A stretch of DNA of 64,000 nucleotides from Vallitalea guaymasensis (GTDB lineage Bacteria > Bacillota > Clostridia > Lachnospirales > Vallitaleaceae): positions 682,001 through 746,000 of the forward strand of contig NZ_CP058561.1 of assembly GCF_018141425.1 (NCBI RefSeq), given 5' to 3'. The notes beneath the pieces were generated by a model, which did no database searches, was not told where the DNA came from, and saw nothing but the letters and a program-made list of their open reading frames with translations. A program made the translations under genes and the position numbers. Of the stretch, positions 55,436 to 63,796 are shown in pieces (positions within the stretch are counted from its first letter, which is position 1; the number at the start of each line of letters is the position of its first letter).

Positions 55436-55531
55436 TAGTATAGGGAAATATTACGTCAGCCAGTTAAACGTCCATGTTTAAATGGCTGAGTTCGCCGTCC
55501 ATGGCTCACTGCTCCATATTTCCCTATACTA
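55436..55531 (+). repeat. Structured palindromic repeat, family 2, copy B
   Basis: Perfect 16-bp outer arms (55436-55451 and 55516-55531) enclose a 64-nt core with stems CAGCC/GGCTG and TTAAAC/GTTTAA. The loop CGTCC, and the unpaired GTTCG and CTCACT-n-CTCC, match copy A at 31765. Stems differ from copy A by paired changes. Confidence 0.8.
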
Positions 55532-55590
55532 CATCCACTCGGTAGTTAGTTAAGAAAATATGTCTAGCAGCTGATTTCAAGAATCCTCAT

Positions 55591-55638
55591 AAAAAAATAA
55601 GACCATACAATCTTTATATAGGATTATATAGTCTTATC
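55591..55638 (-). terminator. Terminator of the AraC gene
   Basis: A stem (ATAAGAC with GTCTTAT, plus inner pairs) at 55598-55638 is followed on the minus strand by seven T. It separates the AraC gene from the operon downstream. Confidence 0.75.
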
Positions 55639-55667
55639 TAACTTTTTTCTGCCTATGGAGGGAGTAT

Positions 55668-56657
55668 TTATGCTCCAAAACGAAAAATCTTAGGATTTTC
55701 TCCGTAATATTCTTTGAAATTTTTTGAGAAATGGCTTGCGTTAGTGTAACCTACTGCGCATGAGACCTGACCGATATTCATGTCTCGTTGTTCCAGCAGT
55801 TCTTTTGCTTTTACCATTCTTATATGTCTTAGGTATCCAAAAATGGTAGTGTTATAGAGTTGTTTGAAACCTTTTTTTAGTTTGTATTCATTCATATGTA
55901 CTTGTTTTGCCAATTCTTTAATTGTAAAGGGTTCTACCATGTTGTCTTCAATTAGCTGCCTTGCTAGTTCTATTGATTCTAGAGCGTCTTTATCAATGAA
56001 TAATGTATTTTCTTGATTTTCTAACATGGTAATTTCTTTTTCCCATACATAACATAATGCTTCTATTGACTTACTTTGGAGATACATTAATTTACCTACA
56101 TTGGAAAAATCACATGATACCATCTGATTAAAGATAGCTTTTAGTTCTGCTCTTGGTTTATGTGGTTTAGTAAGTTCAATTGCCCTATTTGAACGTTTGA
56201 ATTTACTAAGACCTTTATGGTATTCTTCATTTAGCAGACTCTCTTCGATGAACCTTTCGTCCGCTACTATAGTTATGTATCTTACTCTTCTATCTTTTAT
56301 GATTTTAAATAATCCACTCATTTTTTTTCTGAAATAGACACTTATATTACCGCTGCTTATATTCATATCCTTAGCTTCCATTTCATTATGGAACAGATTA
56401 CCATCAATCATGTAGTTAATTTCATATGGTGGGTTTATTAGATTATATTCAAAACCTATAGATTTTTTTAGATATACATCGGTTATACATAATTCCAGTC
56501 CGTTTGGAAATTTAATCTGTTCTATAAAACCTTCTCCGTACTGTGGACTTACATAATATCTTATGTACATACCTGCTTTTTCACTTTCAAATTTACATTC
56601 CTCAACAAAAAATTTATAAAAATCATTTGCATTACTAACAATGACATTATCATTCAA
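55668..56657 (-). CDS. AraC-family regulator, PchR-like
   Basis: A 329-residue regulator with an N-terminal sensor region (about 1-220) and a C-terminal pair of HTH motifs. One is TIKELAKQVHMNEYKLKKGF (about 247-266) and the second is DMNIGQVSCAVGYTNASHFS (about 293-312), ending FKEYYGENPKIFRF. The frame extends to an ATG at 56717 that directly abuts the Fur box and lacks a ribosome site; AGAGGTG lies 6 nt before a TTG at 56657, so I choose TTG. It has its own promoter, Fur box and terminator, and should activate the operon at 55316. PchR-type AraC proteins sense ferri-siderophores. Confidence 0.88.
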   Translation of the reverse strand: MNDNVIVSNANDFYKFFVEECKFESEKAGMYIRYYVSPQYGEGFIEQIKFPNGLELCITDVYLKKSIGFEYNLINPPYEINYMIDGNLFHNEMEAKDMNISSGNISVYFRKKMSGLFKIIKDRRVRYITIVADERFIEESLLNEEYHKGLSKFKRSNRAIELTKPHKPRAELKAIFNQMVSCDFSNVGKLMYLQSKSIEALCYVWEKEITMLENQENTLFIDKDALESIELARQLIEDNMVEPFTIKELAKQVHMNEYKLKKGFKQLYNTTIFGYLRHIRMVKAKELLEQRDMNIGQVSCAVGYTNASHFSKNFKEYYGENPKIFRFGA

Positions 56658-56717
56658 AGCAAGCACCTCTTTCAATATAGTTAGCGTCAATAACTGCTTT
56701 ATTGCATTTGCAGCCAT

Positions 56718-56732
56718 TGATAATAATTATCA
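56718..56732 (-). promoter_or_regulatory. Perfect Fur box at the AraC gene
   Basis: TGATAATAATTATCA is a perfect 7-1-7 Fur palindrome. It overlaps the predicted transcription start, just downstream of the -10 at 56741-56746. Confidence 0.85.
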
Positions 56733-56740
56733 TTATTAAT

Positions 56741-56769
56741 ATTATATTCTATTATGCGTTAAATGTAAA
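56741..56769 (-). promoter_or_regulatory. Promoter of the AraC gene
   Basis: On the minus strand TTTACA (56764-56769), a 17-nt spacer and TATAAT (56741-56746). The Fur box follows immediately, so iron-loaded Fur would block it. Confidence 0.75.
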
Positions 56770-56882
56770 GGCAGATTTACCCACTTTGGTCAAATTATTT
56801 TAACTCTAATTACTTTACATATTAAATTGAATATACTAAAATATTATTTAATATCCATTCTGGATAAAAACTGTATTTAGAG

Positions 56883-57587
56883 GTGATTAATATTTTTTCT
56901 CCAGTAAAGAATAAGAAGATATATGAATATGTTATTGAACAAATCCAAAAGATGATTTTAGAAGGTACACTAAAAGAAGGTGATCGTCTACCTGCTGAAA
57001 GAGAATTAACTGATCTATTAGGTGTTAGTAGAACCTCAGTAAGAGAAGCCATAAGAGCTTTGGAGGTTATTGGTTTAGTTGAAAGCAGACAAGGTGAAGG
57101 TAATTTTATTAGCTCAAACGTCTCTAATACTCTTCTTGAACCACTATCAGTTAAATTTATGTTAAGTAAAGGCAATACCCAAGAAATACTTGAACTTAGA
57201 AGACTACTAGAATTAGAAACTGCTTCTTTAGCTGCTAAGAAAGCCACAGAAAAAGATATTGAAGAATTACAAGTATTGATTAACAAGCTTAGAACAACTG
57301 ATGATGAAAATTTATGTGCCAAGATTGATAAAGAATTTCACTATAAAATATCAGAAATAGCAGCCAACAGTTTAATTATGAATATATTGCTTTCTGTACA
57401 ATATTTAATGGAAGCATCTATTATTGATGCAAGAGAGATGATATTAAAGAATCCAGAACAAAAGGATTTACTTATCAAGCAACATGAAGATATATATGAT
57501 TCAATAAAATCTCATAATCCTGAAGAAGCTCAAAATGCTATGAGAGAACATTTGGCATTTGTGAATAAAACCCCTAAGAACTCTTGA
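56883..57587 (+). CDS. GntR-family regulator, FadR/FCD subfamily
   Basis: A regulator of 231-234 residues. The winged helix (about 10-75) includes LKEGDRLPAERELTDLLGVS and RTSVREAIRALEVIGLVESR. The C-terminal FCD effector domain (about 90-225) has ELRRLLELETASLAAKKATE and a DxxFHxxI-type segment, DKEFHYKISEIA. The start is unclear: GTG 56883 lies in the ribosome site AGAGGTGAT, while an ATT at 56892 sits at normal spacing and would give an N-terminus (MFSPVKNKKIYEYV) like those usual for this family. It is followed by lrgAB behind a TGGTATGACCA operator. Lactate- or pyruvate-type ligands are plausible. Confidence 0.9.
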   Translation: MINIFSPVKNKKIYEYVIEQIQKMILEGTLKEGDRLPAERELTDLLGVSRTSVREAIRALEVIGLVESRQGEGNFISSNVSNTLLEPLSVKFMLSKGNTQEILELRRLLELETASLAAKKATEKDIEELQVLINKLRTTDDENLCAKIDKEFHYKISEIAANSLIMNILLSVQYLMEASIIDAREMILKNPEQKDLLIKQHEDIYDSIKSHNPEEAQNAMREHLAFVNKTPKNS

Positions 57588-57635
57588 TTATTATGTGATA
57601 TCGTGATATTATATTTTCTAATATTGGTATGACCA
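57584..57635 (+). promoter_or_regulatory. Promoter and FadR-type operator of lrgAB
   Basis: TTGATT (57584-57589), a 17-nt spacer and TATTAT (57607-57612) form a promoter. TGGTATGACCA (57625-57635) is a perfect TGGT-N3-ACCA FCD-GntR operator just downstream of the predicted start. It is well placed for repression by the upstream GntR protein. Confidence 0.7.
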
Positions 57636-57671
57636 TTATACCACTATATAAATACTGAAAGAAGGAAGACT

Positions 57672-58022
57672 ATGAAGTTACTAAGACAATTTGGCATTAT
57701 AATAGGAATTTTTTTAATTGGTGAGATACTTAATAAGCTTTGTCATATACCTGTTCCCGGTAATATTCTAGGTATGCTGATTTTATTTGTATTGCTTAGT
57801 CTTAATATTATCAAGGTTGAAAAAATTAAAGAAATAAGTGATTTTCTACTAAATCATTTAGCATTCTTCTTTATTCCCCCTGGCGTAGCTTTGATATCAT
57901 CACTTGATACATTAAGTAATATATGGATAAGCTTTTTATTCATTGTAATCATTACTACTATCATAGTAATGAGTGTCACTGGTTTAACTGTTCAAAAAGT
58001 CATGAAAAGAGGCAGAAAATGA
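57672..58022 (+). CDS. lrgA: CidA/LrgA-family holin-like membrane protein
   Basis: A 116-residue protein with four hydrophobic helices. It has the LrgA segments IPVPGNILGMLILFVLL and LLNHLAFFFIPPGVALISSL. It is preceded by GAAGG and overlaps the partner gene by 4 nt (ATGA). LrgAB/CidAB proteins have been described as holin-like regulators of cell lysis and, in Bacillus and Streptococcus, as pyruvate transporters (PftAB-like). The FCD-GntR gene upstream favours the metabolite-transport role. Confidence 0.9.
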   Translation: MKLLRQFGIIIGIFLIGEILNKLCHIPVPGNILGMLILFVLLSLNIIKVEKIKEISDFLLNHLAFFFIPPGVALISSLDTLSNIWISFLFIVIITTIIVMSVTGLTVQKVMKRGRK

Positions 58023-58723
58023 TGGAAGATTTTTTTAATAATCCTAGCTTTGGCATATTAATTTCAATTGTAATGTTTGAAATTGGTTTATACATAAATA
58101 AAAAGACCAAATTAGCTCTTATGCATCCACTTTTAATTAGTATCGGTTTGATTATTGGAGTATTACTGATATTTGATATACCTTTGGAGTCATATTCAAA
58201 GGGCGGAGATATGATATCATACTTCTTAGGACCTGCAACAGTGATTTTGGCTGTTCCTTTGTATAAACAATTCCATTTGTTCAAAGAAAATACAAAACCC
58301 ATTCTAATTGGGATTGTTGTGGGTGTACTTACAACTATAACCAGTGTATTTGCGTTATGCAAAGTATTTGCTTATGAAGATCAATTGTTTTATACACTTA
58401 TTCCAAAATCAATAACTACTCCTATTGGTATAGAAGTATCCAGTACTATTGGTGGAATCCCAGCAATAACAGTAGTTGCAATTGTTTTAACAGGAATTAC
58501 AGGTGCCATAATTGCCCCATTGGTAATGAAGTTTTTTAGGATAAATGATGAAGTAGCTATTGGTATTGCAATCGGTACATCCTCCCATGCAGTGGGGACT
58601 TCAAAAGCTATGGAAATGGGAGAAATACAAGGTGCAATGAGCGGATTATCCATAGGATTGGCAGGAATAATTACAGTTCTTTTCAGCTCACTATTTGTTA
58701 GAATACTAGAATTGTTCATGTAA
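58019..58723 (+). CDS. lrgB: CidB/LrgB-family membrane protein
   Basis: A 234-residue membrane protein with the LrgB signatures LGPATVILAVPLYKQFHLFK, PKSITTPIGIEVSSTIGGIP and GTSSHAVGTSKAMEMGEIQG. The open frame begins earlier at 57923 inside lrgA, but the ribosome site AGAGG and the ATGA overlap with the lrgA stop place the start at 58019 (a second ATG follows directly). It acts with LrgA. Confidence 0.92.
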   Translation: MMEDFFNNPSFGILISIVMFEIGLYINKKTKLALMHPLLISIGLIIGVLLIFDIPLESYSKGGDMISYFLGPATVILAVPLYKQFHLFKENTKPILIGIVVGVLTTITSVFALCKVFAYEDQLFYTLIPKSITTPIGIEVSSTIGGIPAITVVAIVLTGITGAIIAPLVMKFFRINDEVAIGIAIGTSSHAVGTSKAMEMGEIQGAMSGLSIGLAGIITVLFSSLFVRILELFM

Positions 58724-58765
58724 TACTTATAAAAAACTTATAATGTTAATTATCATATAACATGA

Positions 58766-58796
58766 AAACCGAGTAAATAATGACTTTACTCGGTTT
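58766..58796. terminator. Bidirectional terminator between lrgB and the M23 peptidase gene
   Basis: A 12-bp perfect stem (AAACCGAGTAAA with TTTACTCGGTTT) with a 7-nt loop lies between convergent genes. Confidence 0.8.
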
Positions 58797-58836
58797 ATTC
58801 TATTTCTTTATTTTTTTATATGTATAATCTACTTGA

Positions 58837-60198
58837 CTATAAGTAATTTGAAGGATTCTGTGGAACTCCATTTTTACGAACTTCAAAGTGTACGTGAGGT
58901 CCTGTACTATTTCCTGTACTACCTGAAGCAGCGATAGATTGACCTTTTGTAACCTTCTGTCCTTTTTTAACGTACAACTTACTATTATGTGCATAATAAG
59001 TTACATATCCTTCTCCATGGTCTATCTTAACTAAATAGCCATATCCTCCACTCCATCCAGAAAAAATTACTGTTCCTGATTCTGAAGCTTTTACTTTAGT
59101 TCCTCTAGGAACACCTATATCAATTCCTGTGTGGAATGATCCCCATCTTCTACCGAATGGAGATGTAATTCTACCGTAAACTGGTCTTGAAAAAGTTGGT
59201 AGAGTTCTTGTTCCAACAACAATAATTGTTTTAATTGGTTCTTTTATAACTTTCTCAGATACAATTTCTCTTTCTGATTCTAAACCATTAATGCAAGTAA
59301 CATTGGTTGTTAATTCTTTTATTCCTGGCTCACCTTGTTGAATTGTTTTCTTGTATGTCTTATATTTGCTACTGTCTTTTTGATATTCAACAGGACTTGC
59401 TATACTTTCTTCATATGTAAGTTGTTCTTTTACTTTTACAGATAATAATGGTTTTGGAACCATTAAGTTAACTTCTTGTCCAATTTGGATTACACTATCT
59501 TGTTTGAATTGTGGGTTTATCTTCAATAATTCTGATAATCCCATTCCATTACCATTTGCTATTTCTGATAATGTATCTCCAGATTTTATTGTATATGTAA
59601 CTTTTTCATCTTTACTTGACTTTAGCTTACTAACTGCTTCATCTTTTTGAACAATACTTTCTTGGCTAACATAAAGTGTATCTTCCTGTACTGATTCTAC
59701 AAATGCAACAGCCTCAACACTTCCTTGATGGTCTTGTGATATATAACCACTTTTAACATCTTCCAAAACAGATTCAGCTGTTTGATCATCTTTTAAAACA
59801 ATCTTGGTTTGTTCATCAATTGATAATACTTTTGCTTTTACAAAAAAATCATTCTTGTTATATAATAATGTAGTAAACAACCCATTTTTTAACTCTTCAT
59901 CTGTCATAAGAACTTGTTTATCTTTCTTAACTGGAAAAGTACTAACTAAATCATCTACTAATACTACCGTTTCTAATTCATTTTGCAAACGAATTGTTAC
60001 ATCTTTCATTATCTGACCAATATTTTCTGTATTTTCAACAAATCCTATTTCACTATTTTTATAAGTAACTTTATATACCATTTGAGATTGATCATTCATA
60101 TTTGCTTGTATGAACACTGTAGCAAATATCAATGAAAAAAACATAACAATCAATACAATCGTATTTTTTCCAACAGTTTTCATATTTATGGGGCTCAT
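58837..60198 (-). CDS. Exported M23-family peptidoglycan endopeptidase with LysM and G5-like domains
   Basis: A 453-residue cell-wall hydrolase. An N-terminal helix (about 12-32) exports or anchors it. A LysM domain (about 205-250) has YTIKSGDTLSEIANGNGMGL and IQIGQEVNLMVP. A G5-like segment (about 262-330) precedes the C-terminal LytM/M23 catalytic domain (about 340-453) with zinc ligands in FHTGIDIG (His, Asp) and GPHVHFEVR (HxH). The ATG at 60198 follows GGAGG. It cleaves peptide cross-links and could act in growth, division or spore development. Confidence 0.93.
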   Translation of the reverse strand: MSPINMKTVGKNTIVLIVMFFSLIFATVFIQANMNDQSQMVYKVTYKNSEIGFVENTENIGQIMKDVTIRLQNELETVVLVDDLVSTFPVKKDKQVLMTDEELKNGLFTTLLYNKNDFFVKAKVLSIDEQTKIVLKDDQTAESVLEDVKSGYISQDHQGSVEAVAFVESVQEDTLYVSQESIVQKDEAVSKLKSSKDEKVTYTIKSGDTLSEIANGNGMGLSELLKINPQFKQDSVIQIGQEVNLMVPKPLLSVKVKEQLTYEESIASPVEYQKDSSKYKTYKKTIQQGEPGIKELTTNVTCINGLESEREIVSEKVIKEPIKTIIVVGTRTLPTFSRPVYGRITSPFGRRWGSFHTGIDIGVPRGTKVKASESGTVIFSGWSGGYGYLVKIDHGEGYVTYYAHNSKLYVKKGQKVTKGQSIAASGSTGNSTGPHVHFEVRKNGVPQNPSNYL

Positions 60199-60583
60199 GT
60201 TTTATCCTCCGTATGTAAGTTCGTTAAATCAATTTCCATATATTATAATTATTTCATTATTATCGTTAAAATTATCTTTAATTATCAACTATTATCTTTT
60301 ATATTGTTTTTTTATCATCTTCGCTGTTTCCATTTAACACCCTCTTTACTATTGTCTACAAAAACGTCATATTTTTACGATATTTTGTCAAATTCTACAT
60401 TCGTATGAGTCTCTGTTCATATATTACATAATTATAACATTTATTATTCTGTACGTCAAACTTTTGTAACATTTATTTGTAATTTTTTTGTAATATTTAT
60501 ATAAACTAACAAAAATAAACCTACATTAGTTTTTTATTCGCTAAAGTAGGTTTATACCTTTTACAAAAAATTTTATATTTTTT
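60199..60583. other. Long leader region of the M23 gene
   Basis: 385 nt. On the minus strand, four GATAAT hexamers (within 60262-60297) recur at 10, 10 and 12 nt, between the likely promoter area and the ribosome site. A 13-codon frame (60292-60333) with AGAGGGTG in front is too short to call. The terminator of the GH2 gene is at 60515-60555. Confidence 0.45.
60515..60555 (-). terminator. Terminator of the GH2 gene
   Basis: A 10-bp stem ATAAACCTAC/GTAGGTTTAT encloses an inner TTAG/CTAA stem, about 30 nt past the GH2 stop, followed by T-rich sequence on the minus strand. Confidence 0.7.
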
Positions 60584-62791
60584 CTATTCCACTGTTATTT
60601 TGATATCATTTGCACTAAAACGAGAAGATCGAGCCTTGAGTATGATTTCACCTTTTTTTCCTGTTGTCTTAATCCAAATACCTATACATCCACCTATCAA
60701 ACTTACTTTATCTGGTCCTATTATCTCAGCTGGACCTTCAACATCAAGCTCAATAAATTCGTTAATAAAAGGTAATATATTACCTTTTTGATCAACACAT
60801 TTGTAAACAATCCTAGTAGTATCCCAATCACCACTTTTCAAGGTATCATCATCTGCTATACCTATTAATTCTGTGGCAATAGGATTCTTACAAAATTGTT
60901 TTTCAATTACTTCCTTATTACCTACATATCCAACAAATCTTACATCCCCCCAAGAACTGCCCCATGTACTTACATTAGCATCTATTATTACTGGGGGATG
61001 GACTAACCCTCTATAAGTCTCTTTATCAGGTAGATAACAATCAATATATTTATCTTCTATATACATTTCTACTTTCTCACAATTAGTATATACAATTATT
61101 GGAGATATTCCTCCTCCATCTCTTTCACCATTAGCCCAGATAGTTGCAGGCTCAAGCACAGGTTCTACTTCTGGGTCTTTTTGTGAACGATATGTGGCAG
61201 CAGCCAATTTAGGTATACGGAACATATCCATTACGCCATGATAACATATTCTATCACCTGAACCGAAATCGTAATGGGTATTATAATCAAATGCACACCA
61301 GCATATCAAGCCACTGATAGTACTATCTAAATACGTTTCATTATGAGCATTGATATGTCTGTTTGCATGATTTATAAGTCTTTCTTCTTTATCAAATCTT
61401 TTAGTAGGATAAGTATGCCCTATTTTCTCAGTGACCATATAAGGAACCAGATGATCTAGACCAGTTATACTTTGCTGTCGTCTCTGATGTATATCAAAAT
61501 CATTCATAGTATAAACATCTTCCAGTAATTCACTATCAGATATACATCTTATTCCACCTGTTTGCCTAGTAATATCTAGATTATGGGCTATCTCATTAGT
61601 TTTTACATAGAAATCATGGTCATCCCTTGATTCATTGATTCTAACCCCCCATATGATAATGGAAGGATGGTTATAATCTCTTGTAATCATCTCTCTTACA
61701 TTCTCACAAGCAACCTCTTTCCAAGCTTCATCTCCGATATGCTGCCATCCTGGAATCTCTTCAAGAACCAATAATCCAATCTCATCACAACGGTTCAAGA
61801 AATGTCTTGATTGTGGATAGTGGGAAGTTCTTACAATATTAAGCCCTAAGTCTTTTAGTATCTCTGCATCTTTTTCTTGTGCTCTTTTTGGCATGGCATA
61901 GCCTACATAAGGAAATGCTTGATGACGGTTAAGCCCAACTAAATTAAGATGTCTATTATTAAGATAGAATCCATTCTCTGTAAACTCTACTGTTCTAAAA
62001 CCTATTCTTTCTTCACGTTTATCTATGACTTCATTGTCTTTCTTTAATAAAATTGACACATTATATAGATTAGGACTATCTATATCCCATAACTTTATAT
62101 TAGTCAATCCATTGAGGGATATTGTCTTTACAGTATCACCTATACTAACTTCTATATTCTTTTCTATTGTTCCTAATACATTATTTTCTTCGTCCAACAA
62201 TTTTATTTCTACTATTATATCAGCTGATATCTTACTGCTAATATAAATATCTGTTTCTAATGTCTTATTATCACTCAAAACATCTTCAGTACGAATGAAT
62301 GAATGACTAATATGTATATCATCAACTATTCTTAATGTAACTTCTCGATATATTCCCCCGTAGCATAGATAATCTATTGTATGTCCAAAAGGAGGTATAT
62401 CATTTCTTTCTGTAGAATCTACCATTACTGTCAATACGTTATCTTCATTAAATAATACTTTATCCGTGATGTCTATTGAAAAAGGTGTATACCCACCTTT
62501 ATGCTCACCTACATATTCTCCGTTGACAAAACATTTTGCATAAGTCATTACACCTTCAAAATCAATAAATAATCCATTCTTAATGTATTTATCTTCAATA
62601 GTGAAATGTTTTCTATAGCATGAAACAAATTGGTAATCTTTCTCATCAAAATAATTATACGGTATAGTCTTATTAGCATGTGGCAGCATCACATTATTGA
62701 AAGAGGAATCATCATAGTTCCTTTCAATGAATTCTTCCTCAAACCTTGCAGTATATAACCAGTCGTTATTGAATGATATATCTTTATGCAT
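60584..62791 (-). CDS. Glycoside hydrolase family 2 (beta-galactosidase/beta-glucuronidase-like)
   Basis: A 735-residue cytoplasmic enzyme without a signal peptide. A sugar-binding beta-sandwich (about 1-170) with FEGVMTYAKCFVNGEYVGEH is followed by an Ig-like domain, a TIM barrel (about 270-560) and C-terminal beta domains. The acid/base is in IIWGVRINES (the glutamate after Asn), and the nucleophile glutamate is in PYMVTEKIGHTYPT, followed by ISGLICWCAFDYNTHYDFGS. The frame extends 15 nt upstream through the ribosome site GGAGGAG, so the start is 62791. It is divergent from an AraC/cupin regulator that probably induces it. Exact sugar specificity is open. Confidence 0.9.
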   Translation of the reverse strand: MHKDISFNNDWLYTARFEEEFIERNYDDSSFNNVMLPHANKTIPYNYFDEKDYQFVSCYRKHFTIEDKYIKNGLFIDFEGVMTYAKCFVNGEYVGEHKGGYTPFSIDITDKVLFNEDNVLTVMVDSTERNDIPPFGHTIDYLCYGGIYREVTLRIVDDIHISHSFIRTEDVLSDNKTLETDIYISSKISADIIVEIKLLDEENNVLGTIEKNIEVSIGDTVKTISLNGLTNIKLWDIDSPNLYNVSILLKKDNEVIDKREERIGFRTVEFTENGFYLNNRHLNLVGLNRHQAFPYVGYAMPKRAQEKDAEILKDLGLNIVRTSHYPQSRHFLNRCDEIGLLVLEEIPGWQHIGDEAWKEVACENVREMITRDYNHPSIIIWGVRINESRDDHDFYVKTNEIAHNLDITRQTGGIRCISDSELLEDVYTMNDFDIHQRRQQSITGLDHLVPYMVTEKIGHTYPTKRFDKEERLINHANRHINAHNETYLDSTISGLICWCAFDYNTHYDFGSGDRICYHGVMDMFRIPKLAAATYRSQKDPEVEPVLEPATIWANGERDGGGISPIIVYTNCEKVEMYIEDKYIDCYLPDKETYRGLVHPPVIIDANVSTWGSSWGDVRFVGYVGNKEVIEKQFCKNPIATELIGIADDDTLKSGDWDTTRIVYKCVDQKGNILPFINEFIELDVEGPAEIIGPDKVSLIGGCIGIWIKTTGKKGEIILKARSSRFSANDIKITVE

Positions 62792-62971
62792 AATATCTCC
62801 TCCCAAAATATAATATTTCTTGCTGATCTTTAATTTCTTACATATATAAGATACAAATATATAACTATATTAATAATATAGCAAAGATATATTTCCTTGT
62901 ACATCTAATAATATTATGGTATATATAATTATATGAAACTATATTATTATATTATGAAGAGGTGATTTCTT

Positions 62972-63781
62972 ATGCAACAGACATTCTTCCCAATGATATT
63001 GGATAAAGATGCTAAATTACCCATTTACTTAACATCAGCAGGTTGTGAATTCCATCAGGATAGCATTGACCGTAGATATGGTTTTTCTTCATATCATTGG
63101 ATTCAATGTTATGAGGGGAAAGGCGAGGTAACAATTGGTAATGACAGTATTATATTAGAAAAAGACATGGGTATGATTATATACAAAGATGAACCTCATC
63201 ATTATCGTCCTTTATCAGAAACATGGCTTACTGATTGGATTACTTTTGATGGATTTGCTGTGAAACAACTGCTGAATTCCTTGGGGTTCTATAAATCTAA
63301 CTATTATTATATAAAAGACATAGACCTAATAAGGCAAAAAATTATTAACTGTATCGAAACTGGTGATTCTTATAATAACCATAATCAACTGTCTGTAATG
63401 AGCTATGATTTTATAATGTCATTACCTGATTACATCATACATAAATCTTCCCCTTTTCAATTATCTAAAATGGCTATAGTCATTGAATATATCAATGAAA
63501 ATTATTTTAACACTCTTACTATAGATACCTTGGCATCACTTATTGATGTAACACCTCAATATCTATGCAGAATTTTTATTGAAAGCACTAAAAAAAGACC
63601 CTTTGAATACATTAATGGGGTCAGGATACAAAAAAGCAAAGAATTAATGCTGAATACCAGTCTGAGTATAAGTAAAATAGGTAAACAAGTAGGCTTTGAA
63701 GATGCAAGTTATTATGGTAAATGGTTTAAAAGAATAGAAAAAGTCACCCCAGGTGCATTTAGAAAACATTATAAGGGGTGA
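62972..63781 (+). CDS. AraC-family regulator with cupin sensor domain
   Basis: A 269-residue regulator. The N-terminal AraC-type cupin (about 15-150) includes HWIQCYEGKGEVTIGNDSII and DEPHHYRPL. Two C-terminal HTH motifs follow: LTIDTLASLIDVTPQYLCRI (about 181-200) and LSISKIGKQVGFEDASYYGK (about 229-248). The start follows GAAGAGGTG. It is divergent from the GH2 gene, so it likely activates it in response to a sugar bound by the cupin. Confidence 0.92.
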   Translation: MQQTFFPMILDKDAKLPIYLTSAGCEFHQDSIDRRYGFSSYHWIQCYEGKGEVTIGNDSIILEKDMGMIIYKDEPHHYRPLSETWLTDWITFDGFAVKQLLNSLGFYKSNYYYIKDIDLIRQKIINCIETGDSYNNHNQLSVMSYDFIMSLPDYIIHKSSPFQLSKMAIVIEYINENYFNTLTIDTLASLIDVTPQYLCRIFIESTKKRPFEYINGVRIQKSKELMLNTSLSISKIGKQVGFEDASYYGKWFKRIEKVTPGAFRKHYKG

Positions 63782-63796
63782 TTTTTAGATTGAATC

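Larger units (their letters stand above)
55317..55667. other. Region between the AraC gene and the half-transporter operon
   Basis: This 351-nt region carries the AraC terminator (55591-55638), the family-2 repeat (55436-55531) and the hairpin-bridged ribosome site (55324-55360). I see no convincing -35/-10 pair for the operon, consistent with a promoter that needs an AraC-type activator. Confidence 0.5.

Noticed and set aside
56822-57322. A 166-codon frame antisense to the FCD-GntR gene
   Set aside because: A shadow of the well-supported GntR gene. Its serine/leucine-rich composition is typical of antisense frames, and it has no ribosome site.
60292-60333. A 13-codon frame with AGAGGGTG upstream in the M23 leader
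   Set aside because: Too short to support as a gene from sequence alone.
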